From positions 27,322-54,758 of the forward strand of contig DBRH01000071.1 in NCBI GenBank assembly GCA_002305955.1: DNA of 27,437 nt, given 5' to 3'. A program made the translations under genes and the position numbers. This DNA is from Kosmotogaceae bacterium UBA1373 (lineage in GTDB: Bacteria; Thermotogota; Thermotogae; Petrotogales; Kosmotogaceae). The notes beneath the pieces were generated by a model. It saw only the letters and a program-made list of their open reading frames with translations. It was not told the DNA's origin and made no database searches. Numbering within the stretch: position 1 is the first letter of the stretch; each line of letters opens with the position of its first letter. Positions 1-8,871 of the stretch are shown one piece after another.

Positions 1-260
1 TCCCCTATGACTTCGAAGCCGTTCCAGAGGATTCTCTCATAGACAGAGTTGAAGAGAGAATCTAGTTCTCCCCTTGTGTTGGCGACTATCCCTATCGTCA
101 CTTCAAACTCTTCCCTGGAATCGTGACGTCCCGTTTCGACAATGGAGGCGTTGAAGTTTTTCTTGAGGTCGTTGAAAACAGGTCTGATAACACCGCGTTT
201 CTCCTTCAAGGAATTTATACCCTCGAGCTTTACAAGGTAAGTCATATAACCGAAATGCAT
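1..260 (-). CDS. ylxP: YlxP-like DUF503 family protein (3' end cut by window)
   Basis: Reading the minus strand from ATG at 260 gives an open frame to the window edge, about 86 residues. It has the DUF503/YlxP pattern: a short N-terminal strand, then SLKEKRGVI near residues 18-26, then a segment with NASIVETG and a hydrophobic strand EVTIGIVAN. DUF503 proteins are about 90-100 residues, so little is missing. The start is supported by GGGAGG (268-273) seven bases upstream of the ATG; an in-frame GTG directly before it is too close to that site. The family is often found near translation and ribosome-maturation genes and its biochemical role is not settled. The gene lies downstream of the EF-G paralogue but is separated from it by an intrinsic terminator, so it probably has its own promoter. 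I could not identify that promoter with confidence in 261-326. Confidence 0.82.
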   Translation of the reverse strand, partial: MHFGYMTYLVKLEGINSLKEKRGVIRPVFNDLKKNFNASIVETGRHDSREEFEVTIGIVANTRGELDSLFNSVYERILWNGFEVIG

Positions 261-326
261 CACACGGCCTCCCGAAAAGAAAGATATCGCTGCCTTTATG
301 ACGGATAAGGCCAAAGCCACGTTCAT

Positions 327-354
327 AAAAAAGGAGCCCCGATTCCAGGGCTCC
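327..354 (-). terminator. Rho-independent terminator after the EF-G paralogue
   Basis: On the minus strand a perfect 7-bp stem (GGAGCCC / GGGCTCC, arms 348-354 and 333-339) with an 8-nt loop is followed directly by six T (332-327). It lies 17 bases past the stop of the EF-G-like gene and is the only textbook intrinsic terminator I see in the minus-strand block. It marks the end of the tilS-to-EF-G transcription unit. Confidence 0.88.
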
Positions 355-371
355 CCGTAGAATTTTCTGGA

Positions 372-2444
372 TTATTTCTGCTCTTCAAGTTCGCGCTGGC
401 GTTCGACCACTATTTTCTGCTGAACGTCGGGCGGGGTTTCCTGATAACCGTTGAATTTCATGGTGAAGTAGCCCCTGCCGCTGGTTATTGAGCTCAGCTT
501 GTTGGCGAAATCGAGCATCTCAGCCAGAGGAGCCTGGGCGACGACTTTGGAAGTACCTTTTCCCTGGGGTTCCATTCCCATGGGGCGACCCCTTCTCGAG
601 GTGATTTCACCCATTATATCGCCGGTTGCTTCGTCGGGAACGAAGACTTCAATATCCATTATGGGCTCGAGAATGACAGGGTTGGCATCGGTCATACCGT
701 TCTTGAAGGCCTGTCTTGCAGCTATCTGGAACGACATATCGGAAGAATCAACGTCGTGGTACGATCCGTAGAAGAGCGTGACTTTCGTGTCCACGACCGG
801 ATAGAAGGCTACGATGCCCTTCTTCATGGCTTCGACTACTCCCTTTTCGACGGCCGGTATGTAGTTCTTGGGCACAACGCCTCCGACGATCTTGTCGATA
901 AATTCGAAGCCGCCGCCGCGCTCGTTGGGCTCTATCCTTATCTGAACGTGACCGTACTGGCCGTGGCCACCGGTCTGTTTTTTGTGTTTGTACTCCGTTT
1001 CGACGGTCTTTCTGACCGTTTCTCTGTAGGCTATCTTCGGCTTGCCCACTTCAACATCGACCGAGAAGAGTTTCTTGAGCCTCTCTATCATAATGTCGAG
1101 GTGAACCGAGCCAAGACCGCTGATGACCGTTTCGTTGGTTTCCGGGTCGTTTTCCCACTTGAAAGTCGGATCGGACTCGGCCAGTCTCGCCAGACCTCCG
1201 CTTATCTTGTCTATGTCTCCCTTGGATTTCGGCTGGATAGATTTCGATATCATGGGTTCGGGCAGTACGGGGAGATCGAGTTTCATCTGTCTATCTTTAT
1301 GCGTCGCCGTGTTTCCGACAGCGCTTTTCTTCAATTTGCTGAGCTTTACGACATCGCCGACCGTCGCTTCATCGACCTCGATTTCTTTTAGACCTTCGGG
1401 CAGTATCACGTGACCGGCCTTTTCCTGGGAATCCTGATCTACTACGACGAAAGTGTCACCCTGTTTTAGACTTCCCGACAGAAGCTTCATATAGGTGAGC
1501 TTTCCAACGAAAGGATCGACGACGGACTTGAAAATATAGGCTACCAGTGGCTCTTCTTCGGTCGGGTTGACCTCGATTTTATCATCCGAAAGAAGCGTAG
1601 CGCTCCTTGGAGAACTTTCGGAAGTCTTTTTGCCGACGCTTACAACGAAATCGATCAACTGGTGGACTCCAATGTTCTTGAGGGCCGAGCCGAGAAGGAC
1701 CGGAACTACTTCGTTTGCCAGGTAGGCCTTTTTCAACGCACCAACTATCTCGTCGCCGGAGAGTTCCTCACCTTCAAGGTACTTCATCATGAGTTCTTCG
1801 TCGTTCTGCACTATATCTTCGATCATCTTCGTCCTGGCCTCTTCGGCCGCCTGGGCCAGGTCGGCCGGGATAGCCGATTCACTGAAGGTCCCGCTGTTGC
1901 CTTCGTAGATGTAGGCCTTCATGGCGATGAGATCGACAAGTCCCTTGAAGTTTCCTTCACTACCAATCTGAAGCTGAACCAGTACCGGTGTTCTCTCGAA
2001 GGTGTCGGCGAGGTCGGCCAGAGCGTCCTGATAGGAAGACCTCTCTTTGTCTAGCATGTTGAAGAAGGCGATAATCCCCTTACCCTGTTCCCCGGCTATC
2101 GCACCGAACCTCTCGGTCTGTATTTCCATTCCCGCCGTTGAATTTATGACCGCAACCACATTTTCACAGGCATAGATCCCGTTAACGGTTTCGGCCATAA
2201 AGTCGGCCATACCAGGGGTATCGAGCACGTATATTCTGTTATCTCCGTGAGCGAAACTCGTTACTCCCATAGAGAAGCTGGCCTTCTTCTCCTTTTCTAC
2301 CTCTTCAGTATCAGTTGCCAGGATGCCGGTTCTATCGATAAGCTTGGCATTGAACAGCATCGCATCCACCAGCTGAGTTTTTCCGGAGCCGTGGTGTCCA
2401 ATGAGCGCGATATCTCTTTTGGCATCGACCGGAATCTTGTTCAT
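372..2444 (-). CDS. Elongation factor G-like GTPase (EF-G paralogue, FusA2 type)
   Basis: 690 residues with the full EF-G layout: G domain (about 1-270), domain II, domain III, an EF-G IV-like region with GGHGQYGHV, and a C-terminal domain V. The P-loop is GHHGSGKT (16-23) and G3 is DTPG (75-78). Two features set it apart from canonical FusA. The NKxD base-recognition motif reads NMLD (129-132), lacking the lysine. The switch I stretch (about 50-62, KASFSM region) lacks the usual RGITI with its magnesium-coordinating threonine. These traits fit the EF-G-like/EF-G2 paralogue family rather than the main translocase, so I give no symbol. The role is probably ribosome-associated but uncertain. 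The ATG has a strong GGAGGTGG site. The upstream glycosidase gene ends 23 bases before, and a terminator follows, so this is the last gene of its operon. Confidence 0.93.
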   Translation of the reverse strand: MNKIPVDAKRDIALIGHHGSGKTQLVDAMLFNAKLIDRTGILATDTEEVEKEKKASFSMGVTSFAHGDNRIYVLDTPGMADFMAETVNGIYACENVVAVINSTAGMEIQTERFGAIAGEQGKGIIAFFNMLDKERSSYQDALADLADTFERTPVLVQLQIGSEGNFKGLVDLIAMKAYIYEGNSGTFSESAIPADLAQAAEEARTKMIEDIVQNDEELMMKYLEGEELSGDEIVGALKKAYLANEVVPVLLGSALKNIGVHQLIDFVVSVGKKTSESSPRSATLLSDDKIEVNPTEEEPLVAYIFKSVVDPFVGKLTYMKLLSGSLKQGDTFVVVDQDSQEKAGHVILPEGLKEIEVDEATVGDVVKLSKLKKSAVGNTATHKDRQMKLDLPVLPEPMISKSIQPKSKGDIDKISGGLARLAESDPTFKWENDPETNETVISGLGSVHLDIMIERLKKLFSVDVEVGKPKIAYRETVRKTVETEYKHKKQTGGHGQYGHVQIRIEPNERGGGFEFIDKIVGGVVPKNYIPAVEKGVVEAMKKGIVAFYPVVDTKVTLFYGSYHDVDSSDMSFQIAARQAFKNGMTDANPVILEPIMDIEVFVPDEATGDIMGEITSRRGRPMGMEPQGKGTSKVVAQAPLAEMLDFANKLSSITSGRGYFTMKFNGYQETPPDVQQKIVVERQRELEEQK

Positions 2445-2467
2445 AATCTGACCACCTCCAAATCTAT

Positions 2468-4141
2468 CTATTTACGTGTACCCATTATTACTACTGGAAG
2501 GGAAGGTATTCCAGAAGAAGGAGTGTTAACAACTTTTCCCTCAACCATCATTATAGAGGACTTACCGCCATCCAGACACATCAGGGAATCGAAACCTTTG
2601 TCCCTGAAGAATTCTATCATTTCTTTCATGGATAGACCATAGCTGCTCTGCTGGTAACCGTCGATAACTATGAAAACTATCTCGCCGGTCTCTTTGACGC
2701 CCACCAGAGTTCTTGGAGCGCGAACGTCGATCAACGACGAGGAGTAGTAGTTACGTTCGTAATCGCTTACCGGCGCGCCGTCGTGGATTATCATCGGGCC
2801 GCCCTCGACCGCAGAGACCAGGTTCTCCCCGTAGGAGTTGAGAAGTTTGAATTTGACGGTACTGCCGACGGAAACGTTTCCCGATTTCTGGACCGCCGAC
2901 GGCGAGAGGACGAGGACGTTGGTGCCCTGCCTGGCGAAGGAGACGTACCCTTTAGAGATAACTCTTCCGGAGTTCTCGATAACCAGGTACTGGAAATCGT
3001 CGAATTCAGGAAGGGTGTTTCTGTACTCGTCCGTGTAGAGAACGACCTCTCCCCTGTACGGAGAGTTGACGCCGGTTATCTGTACGGTTCTTCCGCCGAT
3101 TTCGGCCAGGTAGATTATGTCCATCCTGGAGACGTAAACTCTACCCTTGTCGGTTACGTACAGCGCCGGCCTGCCCAGCGAAGGCAGCCCCAGTACCTCT
3201 CCGTTTCTTATTAGCAATCCAATGGGCAGGTTCTGGTTCTGATCGAAGTATCCGCCGTTGATCATGATTTCGGACTTCCTTCGATTGAGTATATCGGAAG
3301 CCTTTTCGAGCCCGGCTATCCCGTTGGAGGCGAGCTCGACGGAGAAAACGAATTTCTCGGGATTCATTTCGAGATAAGACATGCTGAACCTGCGGCCATC
3401 GACGTACGACTCGTAAAGACTCAGAGAGTAGCTGGATGCGGTTTCTATCTGGACCGTCCTGCCCAGTCCGCTCTTGTTTCGGAAAATCACGGACAGCCCA
3501 TCGATCTCGTACTCGATGTCGCCCCAGGGCTTCTCGAAGACCAGGCGAACGAAGTCTCTTCCAGATGATATCGAAACTTCATCGTAGTCCAGCAGCGGGT
3601 CGACCATAGCTGGGCGAAGGGTTATCGCCAGCGAGCCGCTCCCGGTCCACCAGTATGTTATGAAGTCAGGAAGGACCTTCCGGTCCAGCGTGATTCTGAT
3701 GCTGTCGGCCTGGTTATCGATCTTCTTGATTCTCAGAGGCTGCGAATAGAGCACCAGCGAGTCTGTTTCGCTGAAAATGGATGCCCTGGTTATAACCGAG
3801 AGCAGTTCGGAATTGATGTATGCAACACCATCCCTTATCAGAAGAGCGTTATCGAATTCGTTCCCGAACTCTACTGTGGCCCTGGAAGTTTTGTGTGAAA
3901 ACGATACTATCGCCCCGGAGGGCAGGATCATTATCGTCTCCTCCTGTCGGAGAGACTGGGAAATCACAACACCTTTCAGTATTTTGTCGATGATTTCGAT
4001 GCTCACAAATTCGCCGGAAGGAGTCGAGATGACGACATCGTCGTAGGTCATCATCTGTCCTCTTTCGTCGAGATAAACGAGGTTTTTCGAAAGGGCGGTG
4101 AGACAAGCAACAATGAAAAGGAGAAGAAATATACGTCTCAT
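2468..4141 (-). CDS. Secreted phosphodiester glycosidase-family (NAGPA domain) protein
   Basis: 557 residues beginning with a signal-peptide-like segment (about 2-18, RRIFLLLFIVACLTALS). The first half is rich in short beta strands and resembles copper-amine-oxidase-N-like or AMIN-like stalk domains. The second half (about 260-555) carries the NAGPA hallmarks: INGGYFDQNQNLPIG with LLIRNGEV following, and near the C-terminus MCLDGGKSSIMM, matching the family's LDGGGSS motif with K in place of a G. NAGPA domains include the human uncovering enzyme, which cleaves N-acetylglucosamine-1-phosphodiester; bacterial members are thought to act on envelope glycans. Here the protein is expected to work outside the inner membrane, but its substrate is unknown. 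The start has GAGG partly overlapping the stop codon of the preceding phosphorylase gene (7-base gap). It sits between PyNP and the EF-G paralogue with no obvious functional tie. Confidence 0.85.
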   Translation of the reverse strand: MRRIFLLLFIVACLTALSKNLVYLDERGQMMTYDDVVISTPSGEFVSIEIIDKILKGVVISQSLRQEETIMILPSGAIVSFSHKTSRATVEFGNEFDNALLIRDGVAYINSELLSVITRASIFSETDSLVLYSQPLRIKKIDNQADSIRITLDRKVLPDFITYWWTGSGSLAITLRPAMVDPLLDYDEVSISSGRDFVRLVFEKPWGDIEYEIDGLSVIFRNKSGLGRTVQIETASSYSLSLYESYVDGRRFSMSYLEMNPEKFVFSVELASNGIAGLEKASDILNRRKSEIMINGGYFDQNQNLPIGLLIRNGEVLGLPSLGRPALYVTDKGRVYVSRMDIIYLAEIGGRTVQITGVNSPYRGEVVLYTDEYRNTLPEFDDFQYLVIENSGRVISKGYVSFARQGTNVLVLSPSAVQKSGNVSVGSTVKFKLLNSYGENLVSAVEGGPMIIHDGAPVSDYERNYYSSSLIDVRAPRTLVGVKETGEIVFIVIDGYQQSSYGLSMKEMIEFFRDKGFDSLMCLDGGKSSIMMVEGKVVNTPSSGIPSLPVVIMGTRK

Positions 4142-4148
4142 TGGCGCC

Positions 4149-5450
4149 TCAGAGAACCTCGTGCACGGTCGGAGGAGGCACTACCTCGCCAGAGGAAAAA
4201 GAAAAGGTCTCGGTAAGGGCCTTCTTCTCCAACTCTACCAGTTCCCGACTGTTCCCGTGTATTATGGCCAGCGTTTCACCTCTGGCTACTCTGTCGCCGA
4301 TCTTCTTCACTAATTCCACCCCTACGACCGGATCTATCACATCCTCTTTAGTCTTTCTGCCCGCTCCAAGCCTCATGCAGACAAGCCCGACACCTTCTGC
4401 ATCGATTCCGGAGACGAAGCCATCGCATTCGGCCTTCACCTCTTCGATAATACCGGCTGGGGAAAGATATTTCCGGTAGTTGGTGGAGAAGTCTGTCGGA
4501 CCTCCTTGAGCAGCCACGAACCCGTCGAATTTGGCCAGGGCTTTTCCCGAGTCGATCGCGTCCTTAACTATACCGGGCGCGCTCTGTTCGTCGGCTCTTC
4601 CTCCTATTATCAACATTCTTTCGGAGATCACCTGGCACAGCAGTTCAAAATCTGCCGGACCGTTGCCCTTCAGCGTCTCTATAGCCTCGATGACCTCCAG
4701 AGAATTGCCCACCATCCTTCCGAGTGGCTGGTCCATGTCGCTTATGACCGCGCCTACTTTTTTGCCTCCTCTTTCGCCGATGTCGATCATGGCCAGCGCT
4801 AGCTCCCTTGCATCTTCGAAGTTCTTCATGAAGGCGCCTCTGCCGGTCTTGACGTCGAGAAGTATTCCATCGGAATCGATGGCAAGTTTTTTACTCATTA
4901 TGCTCGAGGCTATGAGCGAGATCTCTTCGACCGTTGCCGTGACATCTCTGAGAGCGTATATCTTCTTATCGGCAGGCGCGACTTCGGCAGTCTGACCGGC
5001 GATGGCTATTCCGATTCTGGAGGCCTGTCTCTTGAATCTATCTGCATCCAGCGAAGTTGTGAAGCCCGGGATCGACTCGAGTTTATCGATCGTACCCCCG
5101 GTGTGGCCCAGACCTCTGCCGGAGAGCTTTGCGAAGACCAGCCCGCAGGAGGCCACCACAGGCCCCACGACGAGGGTAACCTTGTCGCCGACGCCACCGG
5201 TTGAGTGTTTATCTACCTTGATCCCCTCGATTGACGACAGATCTATTCTCTCTCCGGAGTTCAGCATTATATGGGTCAGGTAGGATCTTTCACCCGGGGA
5301 GAGATGATTGAAGTAAACGGCCATTAACCAGGCTGTCATCTGGTAGTCGGGCACCGCACCTTTCACATAGCCCATTACCAGTTCTTCTATTTCGGACCGG
5401 GTGTTTTCCAGTCCGTTGCGCTTTTTCAGGATGATATCGTATATTCTCAT
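4149..5450 (-). CDS. pdp: Pyrimidine-nucleoside phosphorylase
   Basis: 433 residues, the normal length for PyNP/thymidine phosphorylase. It carries the family signature KHSTGGVGDK (81-90) and LSGRGLGHTGGTIDKLES (about 109-126), which bind phosphate and ribose. The enzyme reversibly converts uridine, deoxyuridine or thymidine plus phosphate into the free base and (deoxy)ribose-1-phosphate, feeding pyrimidine salvage and pentose use in the cytoplasm. The ATG overlaps the stop of the upstream histidine kinase as ATGA, with AAGGTG just upstream, so translation is probably coupled. Sequence alone does not firmly separate broad PyNP (Pdp) from thymidine phosphorylase (DeoA); I favour PyNP for a Gram-positive/Thermotoga-like lineage. 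A nucleoside importer and uridine kinase occur in the divergent operon of this same window. Confidence 0.93.
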   Translation of the reverse strand: MRIYDIILKKRNGLENTRSEIEELVMGYVKGAVPDYQMTAWLMAVYFNHLSPGERSYLTHIMLNSGERIDLSSIEGIKVDKHSTGGVGDKVTLVVGPVVASCGLVFAKLSGRGLGHTGGTIDKLESIPGFTTSLDADRFKRQASRIGIAIAGQTAEVAPADKKIYALRDVTATVEEISLIASSIMSKKLAIDSDGILLDVKTGRGAFMKNFEDARELALAMIDIGERGGKKVGAVISDMDQPLGRMVGNSLEVIEAIETLKGNGPADFELLCQVISERMLIIGGRADEQSAPGIVKDAIDSGKALAKFDGFVAAQGGPTDFSTNYRKYLSPAGIIEEVKAECDGFVSGIDAEGVGLVCMRLGAGRKTKEDVIDPVVGVELVKKIGDRVARGETLAIIHGNSRELVELEKKALTETFSFSSGEVVPPPTVHEVL

Positions 5451-6694
5451 TCAAACACCTTCTTCAACGGCAGTTTTACCTTGAAAATCGTACCCGTTCC
5501 ATACTCGCTCTCCAGGTGGATGCTACCTCTGTGTTTTTCTACTATGAAGCGAGTTATGGCCAGCCCGAGACCGGTTCCACCCATCTTCCTTGATCGAGCC
5601 TTGTCGACTCTGTAGAACCTTTCGAAAATATGTTTTAGCGATTCTTCGGGGATCCCGACACCGCTGTCTTCTACTTCGATCAGGGCGAAATTGTTTTGCG
5701 CATAAATTCTCAGCCAGACTTCTTTCGAGCCGTGCTCTTTGGCAGCGGTGTATTTGACTGCGTTGTCCACCAGGTTCAGAAGTAACTGAACAAGTCTGTC
5801 GAAATCTCCATCTATGAAGATGCCCTCTTCCAGATCGGTGTTCAGTTGCACTTCTCTTTCGTCGGCAAGCGGTTTCACTATTCTGAGAACGTAATTGGCC
5901 ACCTCTACCAGTTCGACTTCTTCGAAATTGAAGGCCGCATCACCCGATTCAAGTTTTTCCAGATCGAGAAGATCGTTTATCAATCTCGTCATTCTCGCCG
6001 ATTCGTTCTCGATTATCTTCAGAAATCTGTAAACGGTTTCTCTGTCCTCGAGATCGTCTTCGGCCAGCGTCTCGGAGTATCCGTGTATTGAAGTAAGCGG
6101 CGTTCTCAACTCGTGCGAGACGTTGGCCACAAAGTCTCTTCTCATCGCTTCCAGTTCTTTCTCTTTGGTTATATCTCTCAGCAATATTAAGTGCTTCACC
6201 TGTTCCTTCAGAGCAACGCGGATGATCTTGCATTCCTTTATCGCTCTCTTGGGGTAGTACATATTTATTTCCGATTCCTGGTTTTCGCCAGTCCTGATAA
6301 CCTCGTCGAGCAGATCTCCAATATAATAGTTGTCTATGCCTTCGCTTATCTTCCTTCCCAGGAGTTCTTTGCTGGAGAGATCTCTGGCCGATTTGTTCAC
6401 ATATTCGATCCTCCCGTCGTCGGAAGTTATTAAGAGCGCTTCGCCGAGGTTATCCAGGATGGTCATCAAATTCTCCTGTCTCGCGCTGAGCCGGTTGTAA
6501 GCCTCCCGGCTCTGGGCGAGCAGTTGTTGAACTCTTTTGTATATTAAAATGAACTCGGCGCTTTGTGGAACATCCACCATGTCCGCAAAGCGCCTTTTAG
6601 CAGCTTCAGCTCGTTCGTTCTTCTGCTTCTCGACAAAAAAAAGTATAAAGAGAGAAACAGCTACAATTGTAAAAAGTAGACAGAGAAGGAGCAA
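5447..6694 (-). CDS. PhoR/HpkA-type sensor histidine kinase
   Basis: 415 residues: one N-terminal transmembrane segment (about 1-21), a linker helix, a PAS-like domain (about 72-180), then HisKA with the phospho-acceptor H194 in NVSHELRTPL. The HATPase domain follows, with an N box (NLVDNAVKY, 307-315), a G1 box (DSGVGIP, 343-349) and a G2 box (GGTGLGLA, 372-379). No extracytoplasmic sensor loop is visible, so sensing is likely via PAS or the membrane. The start is TTG at 6694: no ATG or GTG occurs upstream in frame, and the first internal ATG would remove the membrane helix. It begins four bases after the stop of the partner response regulator. From memory, length and arrangement resemble T. 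maritima HpkA, partner of DrrA. The signal is unknown; a phosphate role would be a guess. Confidence 0.93.
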   Translation of the reverse strand: MLLLCLLFTIVAVSLFILFFVEKQKNERAEAAKRRFADMVDVPQSAEFILIYKRVQQLLAQSREAYNRLSARQENLMTILDNLGEALLITSDDGRIEYVNKSARDLSSKELLGRKISEGIDNYYIGDLLDEVIRTGENQESEINMYYPKRAIKECKIIRVALKEQVKHLILLRDITKEKELEAMRRDFVANVSHELRTPLTSIHGYSETLAEDDLEDRETVYRFLKIIENESARMTRLINDLLDLEKLESGDAAFNFEEVELVEVANYVLRIVKPLADEREVQLNTDLEEGIFIDGDFDRLVQLLLNLVDNAVKYTAAKEHGSKEVWLRIYAQNNFALIEVEDSGVGIPEESLKHIFERFYRVDKARSRKMGGTGLGLAITRFIVEKHRGSIHLESEYGTGTIFKVKLPLKKVFE

Positions 6695-6698
6695 TGAA

Positions 6699-7418
6699 TC
6701 AGTCTTCCTTTCCCGGGTCTCTGAACTTGTAACCTTTTCCTCTCACGGTTATTATGTACTTTGGATTCGAAGCATCTTCTTCTATCTTGGTTCTGAGCCT
6801 TCTTATGTGCACGTCCACCGTTCTGGTATCGCCGTAGTAGTCGTAGCCCCACAGCTTGTCGAGGAGAACGTCCCTACTGAAGACCTTTCCTTCGTTCTCG
6901 GCCAGGAATCTCAAAAGTTCGAACTCCAGGGGCGTCAGACTTACCATTCTGTTTCTCACCCTGACTTCGTACTTCTCGGTATCGATTTCGAGTTCTCTGG
7001 CGATTATCTTCTTGGGTCTTTCTTCCTTGGCCTGGGCGCTCTGCTGAATTCTTCTGAAAACCGCCCTGATTCTGGCCAGGACCTCCCTTACACTGAAAGG
7101 CTTTGTGATGTAATCATCGGCGCCGAGTTCCAGTCCGAGGACTTTGTCGAACTCCTCGCTTTTTGCGCTGAGGAAGATCACCGGTGTCTGTCTGAATTTT
7201 TCTGTAGCTCTCAAGTTTCTTACCAGCTCGAAGCCATCCATCCCGGGAAGCATTATATCGACTATGAACATGTCCGTTTCGTTGTCTTCGGCAATCTTTA
7301 AGGCTTCTTCCGCGTCGTAGGCTTTCAGAACGTCGTAACCCTCCTTCTTCAGGTTAAAGGTCAAGAGTTCCACAATCGAGGGTTCATCATCAATAACAAG
7401 AATACTCTTCTTTGCCAT
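6699..7418 (-). CDS. OmpR/PhoB-family response regulator (DrrA-like)
   Basis: 239 residues. The receiver domain (about 5-120) has the acidic pair D10/D11, the phospho-acceptor D54 in VDIMLPG, switch S84 and the conserved K106 in ITKPF. The C-terminal winged-helix DNA-binding domain (about 138-235) includes LTPLEFELLRFL and the recognition-helix region TVDVHIRRLRTKI, ending with the wing RGKGYKF. It is expected to be phosphorylated by the kinase encoded four bases downstream and to act as a transcription factor. Its ATG lies 29 bases inside the 3' end of the upstream radical SAM gene, with GGAAGGAG about 10 bases before it, so the two genes are cotranscribed and probably translationally coupled. 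Length matches what I recall for T. maritima DrrA. Confidence 0.95.
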   Translation of the reverse strand: MAKKSILVIDDEPSIVELLTFNLKKEGYDVLKAYDAEEALKIAEDNETDMFIVDIMLPGMDGFELVRNLRATEKFRQTPVIFLSAKSEEFDKVLGLELGADDYITKPFSVREVLARIRAVFRRIQQSAQAKEERPKKIIARELEIDTEKYEVRVRNRMVSLTPLEFELLRFLAENEGKVFSRDVLLDKLWGYDYYGDTRTVDVHIRRLRTKIEEDASNPKYIITVRGKGYKFRDPGKED

Positions 7419-8871
7419 GCATCTTCCACTCCTTCCGTCTCAAATTCAGTTCCTCTACATATCTCTGGAGGAAAGGAATAGCATTTCTCTCCTCTTTCAG
7501 ATATTCCAGGAAATTCTCAGAACCTGCCTCATCGATGTTTCCTAGTGCGTACTGCAGAGATGATTCCTTAAGACTTTCAAAATCCGATTTTACACCGGGC
7601 ATTCTCAATTTGCTTCTGAGTTCCCTTTCGATCTTCTTCAGTGACTGCAAGTTTTCCATCGGAAGTTCTTCGAAAGGGGTTCCCGGTTTGGGTACGAGGG
7701 GATTCAAGCTCAACACCACCTGCGAATAACCCATACCCACGGCCAATTTCGCGATCTCCACTATTCCACTCCTGTCGGACTCGTTTTCGAAGGAAGCTCC
7801 GTATATGAAATAGAGTTTGATGTTTTTGAATCCTTTTTTTATGCCCATTTCCAGAGCAGATTCTATGTCTCTGTCGTTTATACCTTTCCCGAAGAGGTTT
7901 CTTATCCTCTGACTTCCCCCTTCGGGCGCTACGGTGAAAACCTTCTGTTTACCTTTTTTTAAAACTTCCAGAAGGTTTTCCGACAGAGCGTCCAGTCTCA
8001 ACGAAGAGACCGACAGGTCGTAACCGAGTTCGAGGGAGCGTTCCAGTACACGGTCGATGAACGGGTAGTCGGTCACCGTTGCCGCGACCAGTCCGAACCT
8101 TTTCGTGATGCGTGCTTGGCGCTCCATTATCGCCAGAAGTTCTTCAAGATCTCTGAATCTGGCTTTACCAAAGCGATAACCAGAAACACAGAATCTACAT
8201 TTTCTTGCACAGCCTCTACCGATCTCTATCAGAAAACGATCTTTGAAAACCGATTCCGGTGTGATGAACAGACTCTGCCCCAGCTCGTCGTCGTAAAAAA
8301 CGTCTGGAGCCTCCGGTTCCACAGTCATTGCAGAGGCCGTTTCATCTCTGTTCATGGACGGCCTGAGTGTGGCCAGCCTTTCCAGAAAATTCCGGCTTAG
8401 ATCGCCCCTGTTGACCACGTCGGCTACCCTGGAAACTAGGGAATCGTTGAAATACGTCATGGCCCCGCCTATAACTATCACTGGATGGGAGGGTAGTCTA
8501 TCCTCGCTTTTAAGGGGTATACCGTAACTATTCAAAATGTCAAAGACGTTTAGTATATCGAGTTCGAAGTGTACCGAAAAGGCCCAGATTCTGAACTCGT
8601 CCAGCGGTGTCAAACTATCCAGAGAATAGAACCTCTCCAATTCAGGAACGTAGTAAAACCGTTCGGCCCTCACGTTTGGCAGGGAGTTGAACCTTCTCAA
8701 GAGTACATGTGTCGATAAACTGGAACTCGCTACCCTGTAATCGTTAGGATATATAAGAGCCACGGCCACATCACCTGTGAAGTCTATCTCTTCGACGAAA
8801 CGCTCTTTCGATCTTAAGGCCGACACCAGCGAGTATTCGTTCCAGCTTCTCGTATCCCTGGGCTTACGCAC
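7390..8871 (-). CDS. Radical SAM protein with B12-binding-like N-terminus, function unknown
   Basis: 493 residues starting at GTG with AGGAG eight bases upstream. The radical SAM cluster motif is GCARKCRFC, with C221, C225 and C228 as [4Fe-4S] ligands. A glycine-rich SAM-binding stretch and the later APEGGSQRIR segment fit the TIM-barrel core (about 210-420). The N-terminal 200 residues contain ALIYPNDY and an alternating strand/helix region ending VIVIGGAMTYFN, like the Rossmann-type B12-binding domain of large uncharacterised radical SAM proteins (TIGR03960-type). I do not see a clear DxHxxG cobalamin motif, so cofactor binding is unproven. It overlaps the response regulator gene by 29 bases and the upstream 134-aa gene by 8, and so sits in the ftsH operon. 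The substrate is unknown; RNA or ribosome modification is one possibility from context. Confidence 0.88.
   Translation of the reverse strand: MRKPRDTRSWNEYSLVSALRSKERFVEEIDFTGDVAVALIYPNDYRVASSSLSTHVLLRRFNSLPNVRAERFYYVPELERFYSLDSLTPLDEFRIWAFSVHFELDILNVFDILNSYGIPLKSEDRLPSHPVIVIGGAMTYFNDSLVSRVADVVNRGDLSRNFLERLATLRPSMNRDETASAMTVEPEAPDVFYDDELGQSLFITPESVFKDRFLIEIGRGCARKCRFCVSGYRFGKARFRDLEELLAIMERQARITKRFGLVAATVTDYPFIDRVLERSLELGYDLSVSSLRLDALSENLLEVLKKGKQKVFTVAPEGGSQRIRNLFGKGINDRDIESALEMGIKKGFKNIKLYFIYGASFENESDRSGIVEIAKLAVGMGYSQVVLSLNPLVPKPGTPFEELPMENLQSLKKIERELRSKLRMPGVKSDFESLKESSLQYALGNIDEAGSENFLEYLKEERNAIPFLQRYVEELNLRRKEWKMHGKEEYSCY

Noticed and set aside
756..1391. 211-codon open frame on the plus strand
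   Set aside because: It lies wholly antisense to the EF-G-like gene, whose protein is clearly conserved. It has no ribosome-binding site or family match and is a codon-bias shadow.
6537..7301. 254-codon open frame on the plus strand
   Set aside because: Antisense to the kinase and response regulator genes; no recognisable domain and no ribosome-binding site.
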